Shown here: positions 55,748-63,561 of the stretch, piece by piece
How the letters are laid out: every line of letters starts with the position of its first letter
Position numbering within the stretch: the stretch's first letter is position 1
Origin: Acidovorax sp. Leaf191
GTDB taxonomy: Bacteria > Pseudomonadota > Gammaproteobacteria > Burkholderiales > Burkholderiaceae_C
Assembly (NCBI RefSeq): GCF_001424425.1
Contig: NZ_LMPT01000019.1
Span: 1,135,206-1,199,205 of the forward strand
Direction: 5' to 3'
Length of the DNA stretch: 64,000 nt
The notes under the pieces: model-generated
Databases searched by the model: none
What the model was told of the DNA's origin: nothing
The model's input: the letters and a program-made list of their open reading frames with translations, nothing else
Translations under genes and position numbers: made by a program

Positions 55748-57146
55748 CTGTCGTGAGGTGCTTGCCAATGCTCTGTGCACTGGGGAAATACATCGAAAAA
55801 CAAGTCCTGCCATCCGCCGAACTCACAGAAATCCGTCCCCGGTGTGCGTGAACAATCGCCTGGGTAATGGACAAGCCCAACCCCGCTCCGTCCGAGTCCA
55901 GCTGCTTGCGCGACTTGTCCGCCCTAAAGAAGCGGTCGAACAGGCGGGGGATCATCTGCGCCTCGATGGAAGGTCCAGTGTTGACGACGTCCACGGTGGT
56001 TCCGTGCAGGCCCCCCTGGATGTCCACGACCACCAGCTCGCCTGGTGGGGTGTAGCGAATGGCGTTGGACAGGAGATTGCTGAGCGCCCGGCGCAACATC
56101 AACCGGTCGCCTGTGATCTCCGCCGTCCCGATCAATTGCAGTCGGACTTGCTTCTCTTCTGCCAAGGCCTCGTAGAAGTCAAACAAAGCCTGAGCTTCAT
56201 CATGGACCGCGATTCTTTCCGTGCTGGGAAGAATGAGACCGTGGTCAGCCTTGGCCAGGAACAACATGTCAGCCACCATGCGGGCCAGGCGCTGGTACTC
56301 CTCGGCGTTGGAGGCCAGTATGTCCTGGTACTCCTCAGAGGAGCGAGCCTGGCTGAGTGTGACCTGCGTCTGTGTCATCAGATTGTTGATCGGCGTACGC
56401 AGCTCGTGAGCCAGGTCCGAAGAAAACTCGGACAGGCGGTCGAACTCCTCCTTCAAGCGCCGGAGCATCTCGTTGAGGGTGGTCGCCAGGTCGGCCATCT
56501 CCACCGGAAACTCCTGGGTTGGCATCCGCTCGTCCAGTCGCTGTGCCGTGATGGCCATGGCGCGGGACCGCATGGCGCGAAGGGGGGCCAAGCCATTCTT
56601 TGCGGCCCACCAGCCCAGGATCCCAGCCACCAGCGTTGCCAATGCCACGTAGCTCACAAGTACCCAAATCAATTCGTACATGAAGTGCTTGTGGTGAGCA
56701 ATGTCCACGGCCACCCAGACCTGCAGCGGCGGCTCTGCGGAATCAGGCAGCGTCACGGCTTCGGACATTCCCCGGTACTCACGGTCCTTGATTCGCCACG
56801 AGGCGACCCCCAAGCGGGAATGCTGGGTCCGCACGCTCAAGTCCGCAGGAAACTCAAAGTCTTCCGTCGAGTACAGCGATTGACCATTGCGAAGCACGGT
56901 GACGAAGAGGCCCTCATGGCTGTGCAAAACGTCATCCAGCCGCGTCTTCAGATCCTGCGGCGACTTCGATTTGCCGATGACCTCACGCGTCAGGTGAACC
57001 TTGTCACGCAGTGCATCGCGGTCAAGCTCCACGAAATGCCGGTCAATGGAAATCGCCACGAGAGTTCCCAGTCCAATTAGCACCAGCCCGGAAGCCAAAG
57101 TAAAAAAGACCGTCAGCCGTGTCGTGAGCGAGTACCGGGCTTTCAC
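55740..57146 (-). CDS. cusS: Copper-sensing histidine kinase CusS
   Basis: A 468-residue inner-membrane kinase of the heavy-metal sensor family. TM helices (about 10-32 and 160-182) flank a periplasmic sensor domain. The HAMP part ([14 protein letters not shown]), the His box [15 protein letters not shown], the N box [12 protein letters not shown] and [16 protein letters not shown] follow. It senses periplasmic Cu(I)/Ag(I) and phosphorylates CusR. It overlaps cusR by 4 bases and the HhH/nuclease-like gene by 8. Confidence 0.94.
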   Translation of the reverse strand: MKARYSLTTRLTVFFTLASGLVLIGLGTLVAISIDRHFVELDRDALRDKVHLTREVIGKSKSPQDLKTRLDDVLHSHEGLFVTVLRNGQSLYSTEDFEFPADLSVRTQHSRLGVASWRIKDREYRGMSEAVTLPDSAEPPLQVWVAVDIAHHKHFMYELIWVLVSYVALATLVAGILGWWAAKNGLAPLRAMRSRAMAITAQRLDERMPTQEFPVEMADLATTLNEMLRRLKEEFDRLSEFSSDLAHELRTPINNLMTQTQVTLSQARSSEEYQDILASNAEEYQRLARMVADMLFLAKADHGLILPSTERIAVHDEAQALFDFYEALAEEKQVRLQLIGTAEITGDRLMLRRALSNLLSNAIRYTPPGELVVVDIQGGLHGTTVDVVNTGPSIEAQMIPRLFDRFFRADKSRKQLDSDGAGLGLSITQAIVHAHRGRISVSSADGRTCFSMYFPSAQSIGKHLTTDA

Positions 57147-57829
57147 GCACGCTCCTGCGGCGCTTCAAGCACATACCCCATGCCTCGCACCGTCTGGATC
57201 AGCTTGGCGTCATAGGCATCGTCAATCTTGGCCCGAAGCCTGCGCATCGCCACCTCGATCACGTTGGAATCGCTGTCGAAATTCATATCCCACACCTGCG
57301 ACGCGATCAGAGAGCGCGGCAGAACTTCCCCTTGGCGGCGCATCAGCAGCTCCAGGAGTCCGAACTCCTTGGCCGTGAGGTCGATGCGTTTGCCAGATCT
57401 GCTGACTCGCCGCCGCAAGAGGTCTAGTTCTAGATCGGCCACCTGGAGGACCGTCACCTCGGTGCCATTGCGACCACGCCTGAGGATGGTGCGCGCTCGC
57501 GCCAATAGCTCGGCAAAGGAAAACGGTTTGACCAGGTAGTCGTCCGCCCCCAGTTCCAACCCTTTGATCCGGTCTTGCACCTGATCCTTGGCCGTGAGAA
57601 ACAGTACGGGCATCTCCAGGCCCCGGCGACGCAGATTGGTGAGCACCTGCCAGCCATCCATCCCAGGAAGCATCACATCCAGGATCACCAGGTCGTAGTC
57701 ACCTTCCTGGGCCAGATGCAGGCCATCGACTCCGTTGTGAACCAGATCGGCGTTGAACCCTGCCTCACGCAAGCCTTGGCGCAGGTATTCGCCGGTTTTG
57801 ATTTCATCCTCGACGATCAATATCTTCAC
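57143..57829 (-). CDS. cusR: Copper response regulator CusR
   Basis: A 228-residue OmpR-type regulator. The receiver has the acidic pair in IVEDEIKTG, phospho-Asp in [14 protein letters not shown] and Lys in LVKPFSF. The DNA-binding domain ends with [17 protein letters not shown] and [10 protein letters not shown]. It probably binds the box at 57890 between itself and the periplasmic copper operon. Confidence 0.95.
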   Translation of the reverse strand: MKILIVEDEIKTGEYLRQGLREAGFNADLVHNGVDGLHLAQEGDYDLVILDVMLPGMDGWQVLTNLRRRGLEMPVLFLTAKDQVQDRIKGLELGADDYLVKPFSFAELLARARTILRRGRNGTEVTVLQVADLELDLLRRRVSRSGKRIDLTAKEFGLLELLMRRQGEVLPRSLIASQVWDMNFDSDSNVIEVAMRRLRAKIDDAYDAKLIQTVRGMGYVLEAPQERA

Positions 57830-57889
57830 GGGATCTCCCTGTCTGCGAATGACGGCAAGTGTGCCTGCAGATCGCGGGCTTTCTTTCAG

Positions 57890-57905
57890 ATGACAAAGAT
57901 GTAAT
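57890..57905. promoter_or_regulatory. CopR/CusR-like operator
   Basis: ATGACA (57890-57895) and TGTAAT (57900-57905) form an inverted repeat with a 4-bp spacer, as in CopR/CusR boxes. It lies in the 144-bp gap between cusR and the divergent copper operon. Confidence 0.65.
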
Positions 57906-57973
57906 TAAGCCGTTATGTCGGCGGAAGCCTTGGGATCACACAATGCGTTGCATCAAGAACGCATGGTGAACCT

Positions 57974-58291
57974 ATGAAAATTTCCTGGCTTTCAAGACCT
58001 ATATCAACCCCCTGGCTAGCCGCCGCGCTAATAGCGCCGTCCCTGGCTCTGGCTCAGATGCCAGAGGGCGAATCCGCCAAGGTGGACTATCAGCTTTCGT
58101 ACCGATCAGCCCTCTCGGGCTACGAAGCCTACAAAGAGCAATCCGTCCAGCCCTGGAAAGCGGCCAATGACAAGGTGGGCGAGATCGGAGGCTGGCGCAC
58201 CTATGCCAAGGAAATTCGCCAGACGGCACCCACAACCGGCCAGGACCAACCCGCGCAGGGCCATGACGCACACCACGGGGGCAAACAATGA
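57974..58291 (+). CDS. Small exported protein, first gene of the periplasmic copper operon
   Basis: A 105-residue protein of unknown family. A signal peptide (WLAAALIAPSLALAQ) is followed by VDYQLSYRSALSGYEAYKEQ and a His-rich tail (GHDAHHGGKQ) that may bind metal. It overlaps the next gene by 4 bases (ATGA). The same kind of small protein is often found before TolC-like genes in copper loci. Confidence 0.78.
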   Translation: MKISWLSRPISTPWLAAALIAPSLALAQMPEGESAKVDYQLSYRSALSGYEAYKEQSVQPWKAANDKVGEIGGWRTYAKEIRQTAPTTGQDQPAQGHDAHHGGKQ

Positions 58292-59721
58292 ACCGCCCCT
58301 TGCACACGCCCCGCGCCAAACTCGTGATCGCCGTGGCCGCAGTGGCGGTCTTGTCTGGTTGCGCCAGCGTGAATCTGGAGCAGAACGTCACCAGCGCCAA
58401 TACAGCCGCAAGCGGTTTCACGGACGGCCAGCTTACCTTGGCCCGGGACCAGAGCGAGCGGGACGCCTTGCGCCAGCGCGCTTCGGATCTGCTGGCCAAG
58501 CCGCTCAGTCAGAAGGATGCCGTTCAACTCGCACTCGTCAATAGCCCATCCCTGCAGGCCATCGTGGCTCAAAACTGGGCGGACGCTTCCACGGCAGCCC
58601 AGTCCGGCCGCATCGCCAACCCCATCCTGAGCCTGGAGCGCGTTCGCCTGGGCAGCGAGACGGAGATCGGCCGCCTCCTGTCCTTCGGGCTGCTGGACCT
58701 GCTGACCTTGCCGACGCGCAAAGGCATCGCCGAGCAGCGCATCAAGCAGACCCAGTTGCGCCTGAGCAGCGAGGTAGTGGACCAAGTCACGCAGGTACGT
58801 CAGGCATGGGTACGCGCCGTTGCCGCGCAACAAACGCTGGCCTACACCCAACAGGTCGTCGCCAGCGCCCAAGCCAGTGCCGAACTGGCCAAGCGCATGC
58901 AGGCGGTGGGCAATTTCAACAAGCTTGACCGTGCACGCCAGCAAGCGTTCTATGCCGACACAGCGACCCAGCTGGCCAGTGCCCAGCACCAAGTCACGGC
59001 AGCCCGTGAGGAACTGGTCCGGCTGCTGGGTCTGGACGACAGCCAAGCCCAACAGCTCAAGTTGCCTGAGCGCCTGCCCACACTGCCCAAGGAGCCGCTG
59101 TCCCCATCGGACGCGGGCCGTCAGGCATCCAAGGGGCGGCTGGATCTGCAGATCGCGAAGGCTGACTACGACGCAGCTGCACGCGCGCAAGGCTGGAACA
59201 GGATCACGACCTTCACAGACATCGAGTTGGGCGTGCGGCGCGACTCTGTCTTTGATGCCGCCGAGAACACCCACTCCACGCGGCGCGGCTTCGAGATCAG
59301 CCTGCAGCTGCCGATCTTCGACTGGGGTGGAATGCGGCGCGACGCCATGAATGCGCAGACCCTGGCTGCGGCCAACCGCCTGGAAGCAACCGCACGCGCG
59401 GCGGGTTCGAACCTTAGGGAGAGCTACTCCGCGTACCGCACTGCATATGACATCGCGCGTCACCACCGCGACGAGGTGATTCCCCTGCGAAAAACCATCT
59501 CCGAAGAAAACCAGCTTCGCTACAACGGGATGCTGATCAGCGTTTTCGAGTTGCTTGCCGACTCCCGCGACCAGGTGAACTCGGTGATGGCGGCCCTGAA
59601 CGCCGAACAGCAGTTCTGGCTGGCGGACGCCGCCCTTCAGGCCTCTCTCATCGGCAAGCCCACCAGCGCTGGCGTCTCGGGCGGTGGCGCAGCCGCTGCC
59701 GAAGCCGGTGCAGGCCACTGA
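58288..59721 (+). CDS. TolC-family outer-membrane lipoprotein
   Basis: A 477-residue outer-membrane efflux-type protein with lipobox AVLSGCAS. TolC repeats are visible (DAVQLALVNSPSLQAIVAQN; QASKGRLDLQIAKADYDAAA; YNGMLISVFELLADSRDQVN). No RND pump lies beside it; it precedes a multicopper oxidase and may serve copper export or another pump such as CusBA. Confidence 0.88.
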   Translation: MNRPLHTPRAKLVIAVAAVAVLSGCASVNLEQNVTSANTAASGFTDGQLTLARDQSERDALRQRASDLLAKPLSQKDAVQLALVNSPSLQAIVAQNWADASTAAQSGRIANPILSLERVRLGSETEIGRLLSFGLLDLLTLPTRKGIAEQRIKQTQLRLSSEVVDQVTQVRQAWVRAVAAQQTLAYTQQVVASAQASAELAKRMQAVGNFNKLDRARQQAFYADTATQLASAQHQVTAAREELVRLLGLDDSQAQQLKLPERLPTLPKEPLSPSDAGRQASKGRLDLQIAKADYDAAARAQGWNRITTFTDIELGVRRDSVFDAAENTHSTRRGFEISLQLPIFDWGGMRRDAMNAQTLAAANRLEATARAAGSNLRESYSAYRTAYDIARHHRDEVIPLRKTISEENQLRYNGMLISVFELLADSRDQVNSVMAALNAEQQFWLADAALQASLIGKPTSAGVSGGGAAAAEAGAGH

Positions 59722-59740
59722 TCCCCTCAAGGAAACCAAC

Positions 59741-61153
59741 ATGAATTCAAGAAGAGATTTTTTCCGGTTTGCTGGCATTGCCGGAGGGGCCGTGGCCGCA
59801 GCGAGTGTGAGCCGCGTGGCAATGGCCGCACTGCCAGAACCCGTGTACCAGACAAGCGCAGACACCATGGCGCCGCTGGTGCCCAACTCCGGGCGCCCCT
59901 ACAACCCGGTGGTCACGCTCAACGGCTGGACGCTGCCCTGGCGCATGAACCAGGGGGTCAAGGAGTTCCACCTGGTGGCAGAACCCGTTGTGCGCGAAAT
60001 GGCCCCTGGCTTCAAGGCCCACCTGTGGGGATACAACGGCCAGAGTCCTGGTCCCACCATTGAAGTGGTGGAAGGCGACCGCGTTCGCATTTTTGTGACC
60101 AACAAGCTGCCCGAGCACACCAGCATCCACTGGCATGGACAGCGTTTGCCCAATGGCATGGACGGTGTGGCGGGATTGAACCAGCCCGCAATCCAGTCGG
60201 GCAAGACCTTCGTCTACGAATTCGTGGCGCGCCGTCCAGGTACCTTCATGTACCACCCGCACGCCGATGAGATGACCCAGATGGCCATGGGCATGATGGG
60301 CTTTTGGATCACGCATCCAAAGACCAAGCATCCGCTGATTGATGAAGTGAATCGAGACTTTTGCTTCCTGCTCAGTGCCTACGACATTGAGCCCGGGGCC
60401 GCGACACCCAAGGTTGCAGAGATGACGAACTTCAATCTGTGGACATGGAACAGCCGCATCTTTCCTGGCATCGACTCCTTGAACGTCCGGCTCAATGACA
60501 AGGTGCGTATTCGCATCGGCAATCTCACCATGACCAACCACCCCATGCACTTGCACGGTCACGAGTTTTTGGTGACGGGCACGGATGGTGGTCCTACACC
60601 CAAGAGCACCCGTCTCTATGAAGTGACCACCGACGTGGCCGTGGGCCAGATGCGCCAGATCGAGTTCCTCGCGGACGAAGAAGGTGACTGGGCATTCCAC
60701 TGCCACAAGAGCCACCACACCATGAACGCAATGGGTCACGACATTCCCACCATGATTGGCGTAGACCACCGGGGCGTGGCCAAGAAGATCAACAACCTGA
60801 TTCCCGACTACATGGTCATGGGCGAACGGGGCATGGCGGACATGACCGAGATGGAGATGCCTATTCCGGACAACACCGTCCCCATGATGACCGGGGAAGG
60901 CCCCTTCGGCTCGGTGGAGATGGGTGGCATGTTCAGTGTCCTGAAGGTGCGCCGCGACCAGAAGCCAGGCGACTACAAGAACCCGGGTTGGTACAAAAAC
61001 CCGGAGGGCACGGTGGCGTATGAGTACACCGGTCCGATGGCGGAGCCTGCCCGCTTCAAAGCCGAGGGCGGCCAGTCCATGCCCCGCAAAGAGAAGTCCA
61101 GTTCGGACACTGTCGTCAAGGTCAAAAAGCCGTCTTCGCACAGCGGCCACTGA
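59741..61153 (+). CDS. Multicopper oxidase, CopA/CueO-type
   Basis: A 470-residue Tat-exported oxidase (RRDFFRFAGIAGG). All four copper motifs are present: SIHWHGQRLP, YHPHADEM, NHPMHLHGHEF and FHCHKSHHTMNAM, the last giving the type 1 Cys, His and axial Met at the expected spacing. It probably oxidises periplasmic Cu(I) to Cu(II). A Met-rich segment near the C-terminus (MADMTEMEMPI, VPMMTGEG) may bind extra copper. An AAGGA ribosome site lies upstream. Confidence 0.94.
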   Translation: MNSRRDFFRFAGIAGGAVAAASVSRVAMAALPEPVYQTSADTMAPLVPNSGRPYNPVVTLNGWTLPWRMNQGVKEFHLVAEPVVREMAPGFKAHLWGYNGQSPGPTIEVVEGDRVRIFVTNKLPEHTSIHWHGQRLPNGMDGVAGLNQPAIQSGKTFVYEFVARRPGTFMYHPHADEMTQMAMGMMGFWITHPKTKHPLIDEVNRDFCFLLSAYDIEPGAATPKVAEMTNFNLWTWNSRIFPGIDSLNVRLNDKVRIRIGNLTMTNHPMHLHGHEFLVTGTDGGPTPKSTRLYEVTTDVAVGQMRQIEFLADEEGDWAFHCHKSHHTMNAMGHDIPTMIGVDHRGVAKKINNLIPDYMVMGERGMADMTEMEMPIPDNTVPMMTGEGPFGSVEMGGMFSVLKVRRDQKPGDYKNPGWYKNPEGTVAYEYTGPMAEPARFKAEGGQSMPRKEKSSSDTVVKVKKPSSHSGH

Positions 61154-61188
61154 TCGCCTCCTTTCCTCATCCACAACCCAAGGTAACT

Positions 61189-61674
61189 ATGAAACGCACT
61201 CTTTCCCTGATCGCCGCCTCCGCCCTGGTGGCCCTGTCCTTCAACAGCTTTGCGGGCGGTACCCACAGCGGCGGTCACGGCCATGGAAGCGAGGAGTCAG
61301 CCATCGGCGAACCAGGCAAAGCCTCCAAAGTCAGTCGCACAATCAACGTGGACATGGCTGACACCATGCGCTTCACGCCCGCCGCGATCTCCGTCAAGCA
61401 GGGCGAAACGGTCAAGTTCGTGATCAAGAACAGTGGCCAGGTCAAGCATGAGTTCAGCCTGGGCACCGATGCCGAACTCAAGGAGCACTACGAGACGATG
61501 AAGAAGTTCCCGGACATGGAGCATGACGAGCCCAGCAAGGTGTCGCTGGCCCCCGGCAAGCAAGGCGAAATCATCTGGCAGTTCACCAAGGCTGGCGAAG
61601 TGAAGTTCGCCTGCCTGTACCCAGGCCACTACGACGCAGGCATGAAGGGCCAGGTCACGGTGGTCAAGAAGTAA
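61189..61674 (+). CDS. Exported cupredoxin (CopI-like)
   Basis: A 161-residue blue-copper-type protein. A signal peptide ending NSFAGG is followed by a His-rich stretch (THSGGHGHGS) and a cupredoxin domain with ligands His in KHEFSLG and Cys, His, Met in FACLYPGHYDAGM. It resembles CopI proteins tied to periplasmic copper tolerance. It lies 35 bp after the multicopper oxidase. Confidence 0.9.
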   Translation: MKRTLSLIAASALVALSFNSFAGGTHSGGHGHGSEESAIGEPGKASKVSRTINVDMADTMRFTPAAISVKQGETVKFVIKNSGQVKHEFSLGTDAELKEHYETMKKFPDMEHDEPSKVSLAPGKQGEIIWQFTKAGEVKFACLYPGHYDAGMKGQVTVVKK

Positions 61675-61712
61675 TCGGGGAATCCCTGCACGCAATTGAA
61701 CAAGGAGCTCGT

Positions 61713-62054
61713 ATGAAAAACGCAAACACTTTATTGATCGGCGCTATGTTGTCGCTGGTCACTCTCATGCCGCTGTCGGCCGTGGCGCAGGCCGCTGGAG
61801 ACGCCGGAAAAGCCGCATCCACGACCGCAGCCTCCATGACCGATGGAGAGGTGCGCAAGATCGACAAGGACGCCGGCAAGATCACCATCAAGCATGGCGA
61901 CATCAAGCACTTGGAGATGCCGGGGATGACCATGGTGTTTGCTGCCAAGGACAAGGCCCTGCTCGACAAGGCGCAGGTCGGCGACAAGATCCGCTTCATG
62001 GTGATCAACGAGGGCGGAAAGATGGTGGTCACCGCCATCGAGCCTGCCAAGTAA
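61713..62054 (+). CDS. cusF: CusF-like periplasmic copper chaperone
   Basis: A 113-residue protein. A signal peptide ending AVAQA is followed by a CusF barrel with HGDIKHLEMPGMTMVF, giving His and two Met ligands. The Trp that caps Cu(I) in Escherichia coli CusF is replaced (Leu-Glu before Met), unlike the CusF domain fused to CusB here, which keeps Trp. It may donate copper to CusB or to the multicopper oxidase. Confidence 0.9.
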   Translation: MKNANTLLIGAMLSLVTLMPLSAVAQAAGDAGKAASTTAASMTDGEVRKIDKDAGKITIKHGDIKHLEMPGMTMVFAAKDKALLDKAQVGDKIRFMVINEGGKMVVTAIEPAK

Positions 62055-62073
62055 GCGCAAAAAGTGTCTCGAT

Positions 62074-62100
62074 ACGCCCTCAAGAAAAGGGGGCGTTCTT
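62074..62100 (+). terminator. Weak terminator or attenuator after cusF
   Basis: The arms ACGCCC (62074-62079) and GGGCGT (62091-62096) are followed by TCTTCTG. The T tract is short, so read-through into the next gene is likely. Confidence 0.45.
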
Positions 62101-62132
62101 CTGTTCGCACGTCAACCTACCAAGGAAAAATC

Positions 62133-62426
62133 ATGAGAACTCTCCTTATCGCCCTGGCCATGACCGCCGCATCGTCCGCATTCGCCGCTGGCGACACCCA
62201 AGAGGCCACGCCCTACACCAACTCCAAGGCGCAAGCGCATGGCGAGGAACACAAAAAGGCCCGTCCTGCGACCGGTGTGAAGCGGACCAAGGATGGCAGT
62301 ACGGCGCGGGGTGAAGGCTCTGGCATCGCCGACACCAGCAAGGCCGAAGCCCGTGGTCAGGAAAAGGCCAATGCGCGTGAAGCCATGCCGCACAAGGAAG
62401 CCACTCCGGGCTCCACGCCTAAGTAA
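62133..62426 (+). CDS. Small exported hydrophilic protein
   Basis: A 97-residue protein with a signal peptide ending SSAFAAG and a mature part that is almost entirely Lys, Glu, Ala, Gly and His and so probably unstructured. No family is recognised. An AAGGA ribosome site precedes it, and it closes the periplasmic copper operon. Confidence 0.7.
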   Translation: MRTLLIALAMTAASSAFAAGDTQEATPYTNSKAQAHGEEHKKARPATGVKRTKDGSTARGEGSGIADTSKAEARGQEKANAREAMPHKEATPGSTPK

Positions 62427-62433
62427 TGCAAAC

Positions 62434-62459
62434 GGGTGGGCCACAAGCGTGGCCCACCC
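62434..62459. terminator. Strong hairpin at operon end
   Basis: GGGTGGGCCAC (62434-62444) and GTGGCCCACCC (62449-62459) are perfect inverse copies with a 4-nt loop. There is no T tract, so it may stabilise the mRNA end or terminate with help. It lies between the last gene of the copper operon and the convergent cueR. Confidence 0.65.
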
Positions 62460-62524
62460 AAGTACGGGCGGGCCGCAATCGTGGTGCAAGGTGATGGCTT
62501 CGCAAGCCCCCCTCAGGGCCTAGT

Positions 62525-63085
62525 TCAGTGCCCGCTCCGATGTACGTGGACTCCGCGCATCCACGTCATAAGGTCTAGATGGCTGTTCGTCGGCGTGTCG
62601 GTCACACCAGAGTGCGCTCTGGAAACCTTGGCTCCGCGCCGAGTCGGCTTGACGAAACTTGCGTTGTGGTTGGGCTTCGAGGGACTGTCCGCCGCCAGGT
62701 TGTCAAGAATTGCGCAGTTCGAGTGGTCGTCGCCAGCGCACACAGAAACCAACTGCTCCAAGGCTGATTTCATCTCGATAATCTCCCGCAGCTTCTCCTC
62801 CAGATCCGCCAGATGGCGCTCCGCAATCGCCTTTACCTGCCGACTGGTGCGGTGCGTGTCACCCCATTGGCCGATCAACTCCGCAATCTGGGGCATGGAG
62901 AACCCGAGGCGGCGCGACTGGCGGATGAAACGCAGTACCGAAACTTCGCGCTCACCGTATTTTCGATAGCCAGACTCACTGCGCTCAGCTTCTGGCAACA
63001 AACCTGTTTGCTCGTAGTGGCGGATCATCTTGGCCGATACACCTGCCGCTTTGGCCGCTTCGCCGATGTTCATGAGTGTGGTCAT
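62525..63085 (-). CDS. cueR: CueR copper-responsive regulator with extended C-terminus
   Basis: A 186-residue MerR activator. The HTH (MNIGEAAKAAGVSAKMIRHYE) and dimer helix are normal, and the Cu(I) site is CAGDDHSNC, a C-x7-C loop as in CueR. About 45 residues follow the usual end (AILDNLAAD), including PTRRGAKVSRAHSGVTDTPT and a His-rich end. The start at 63085 is set by AGGAG upstream. It probably binds the four copper promoters in the window. Confidence 0.92.
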   Translation of the reverse strand: MTTLMNIGEAAKAAGVSAKMIRHYEQTGLLPEAERSESGYRKYGEREVSVLRFIRQSRRLGFSMPQIAELIGQWGDTHRTSRQVKAIAERHLADLEEKLREIIEMKSALEQLVSVCAGDDHSNCAILDNLAADSPSKPNHNASFVKPTRRGAKVSRAHSGVTDTPTNSHLDLMTWMRGVHVHRSGH

Positions 63086-63122
63086 GGATGCTCCTGTGCA
63101 ATGGAATAACACGGTAGCAAGG

Positions 63123-63153
63123 ACTTTGGCCCTTACCACCGTGTCAATGTCAA
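63123..63153 (-). promoter_or_regulatory. CueR-type promoter upstream of cueR
   Basis: On the minus strand, -35 TTGACA (63148-63153) and -10 CAAAGT (63123-63128) are 19 bp apart. The spacer carries CACGGTGGTAAGG. TTGACA is repeated in tandem at 63142-63147. This would allow autoregulation of cueR. Confidence 0.65.
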
Positions 63154-63186
63154 GCGCTCCGAATACTACGTTTTGTAAAGCCTAGA

Positions 63187-63378
63187 TCAGGCGGGCGGAT
63201 ATCCAGCCTCGGTCAGCGCCTCGACCAGTGTCTTGCGATCTTCCGCGCTTTGCACAGTGACCATGCGTTTGGACATGTCCACCTGCACTTTACATTCAGG
63301 GTCTGTCATCTGAAGCGTCTGGCTCACCATCCCAGCACAGTGTCCGCAGGTCATGTCGGGGAGTTGGAATTCATGCAT
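63187..63378 (-). CDS. copZ: CopZ-like copper chaperone
   Basis: A 63-residue HMA domain protein with the metal site PDMTCGHCAGMV. No signal peptide. It would carry Cu(I) to CopA in the cytosol. It lies between cueR and the divergent copA, with a CueR-type promoter upstream. Its ribosome site (AAGAGGC) is part of a hairpin. Confidence 0.9.
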   Translation of the reverse strand: MHEFQLPDMTCGHCAGMVSQTLQMTDPECKVQVDMSKRMVTVQSAEDRKTLVEALTEAGYPPA

Positions 63379-63383
63379 TTTTC

Positions 63384-63407
63384 GCCTCTTGGAAAAAGTT
63401 AAGAGGC
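63384..63407 (-). promoter_or_regulatory. Hairpin covering the copZ ribosome site
   Basis: GCCTCTT (63384-63390) and AAGAGGC (63401-63407) are perfect inverse copies. On the copZ message the second arm contains the ribosome site. If the transcript starts upstream of 63407, the site would be sequestered. Confidence 0.45.
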
Positions 63408-63411
63408 TTTC

Positions 63412-63442
63412 AGTCTCCGGTTTGCCACTGGGGCAAGGTCAA
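63412..63442 (-). promoter_or_regulatory. CueR-type promoter of copZ
   Basis: On the minus strand, -35 TTGACC (63437-63442) and -10 GAGACT (63412-63417) are 19 bp apart. The dyad has arms TTGCC and GGCAA around CCAGT, a clear copper box. It lies between copZ and the divergent second copA. Confidence 0.82.
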
Positions 63443-63561
63443 GTGGCCAGATAGATATCCAAACAAGGAGCGGCGGCTCGCTTGCGTCTCCCATCATGTC
63501 AACCCTGAAAGTTCGAACTCTGCCGGCTAACGCCGGAGTTGAACACCACATGGAGATTACT

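Noticed and set aside
55692-57080. 462-codon plus-strand frame
   Set aside because: It lies antisense to cusS, which is intact and overlaps cusR and the next gene in proper operon style.
62525-63139. Longer cueR start at 63139
   Set aside because: The upstream codons overlap the promoter, and AGGAG is correctly placed for the ATG at 63085.
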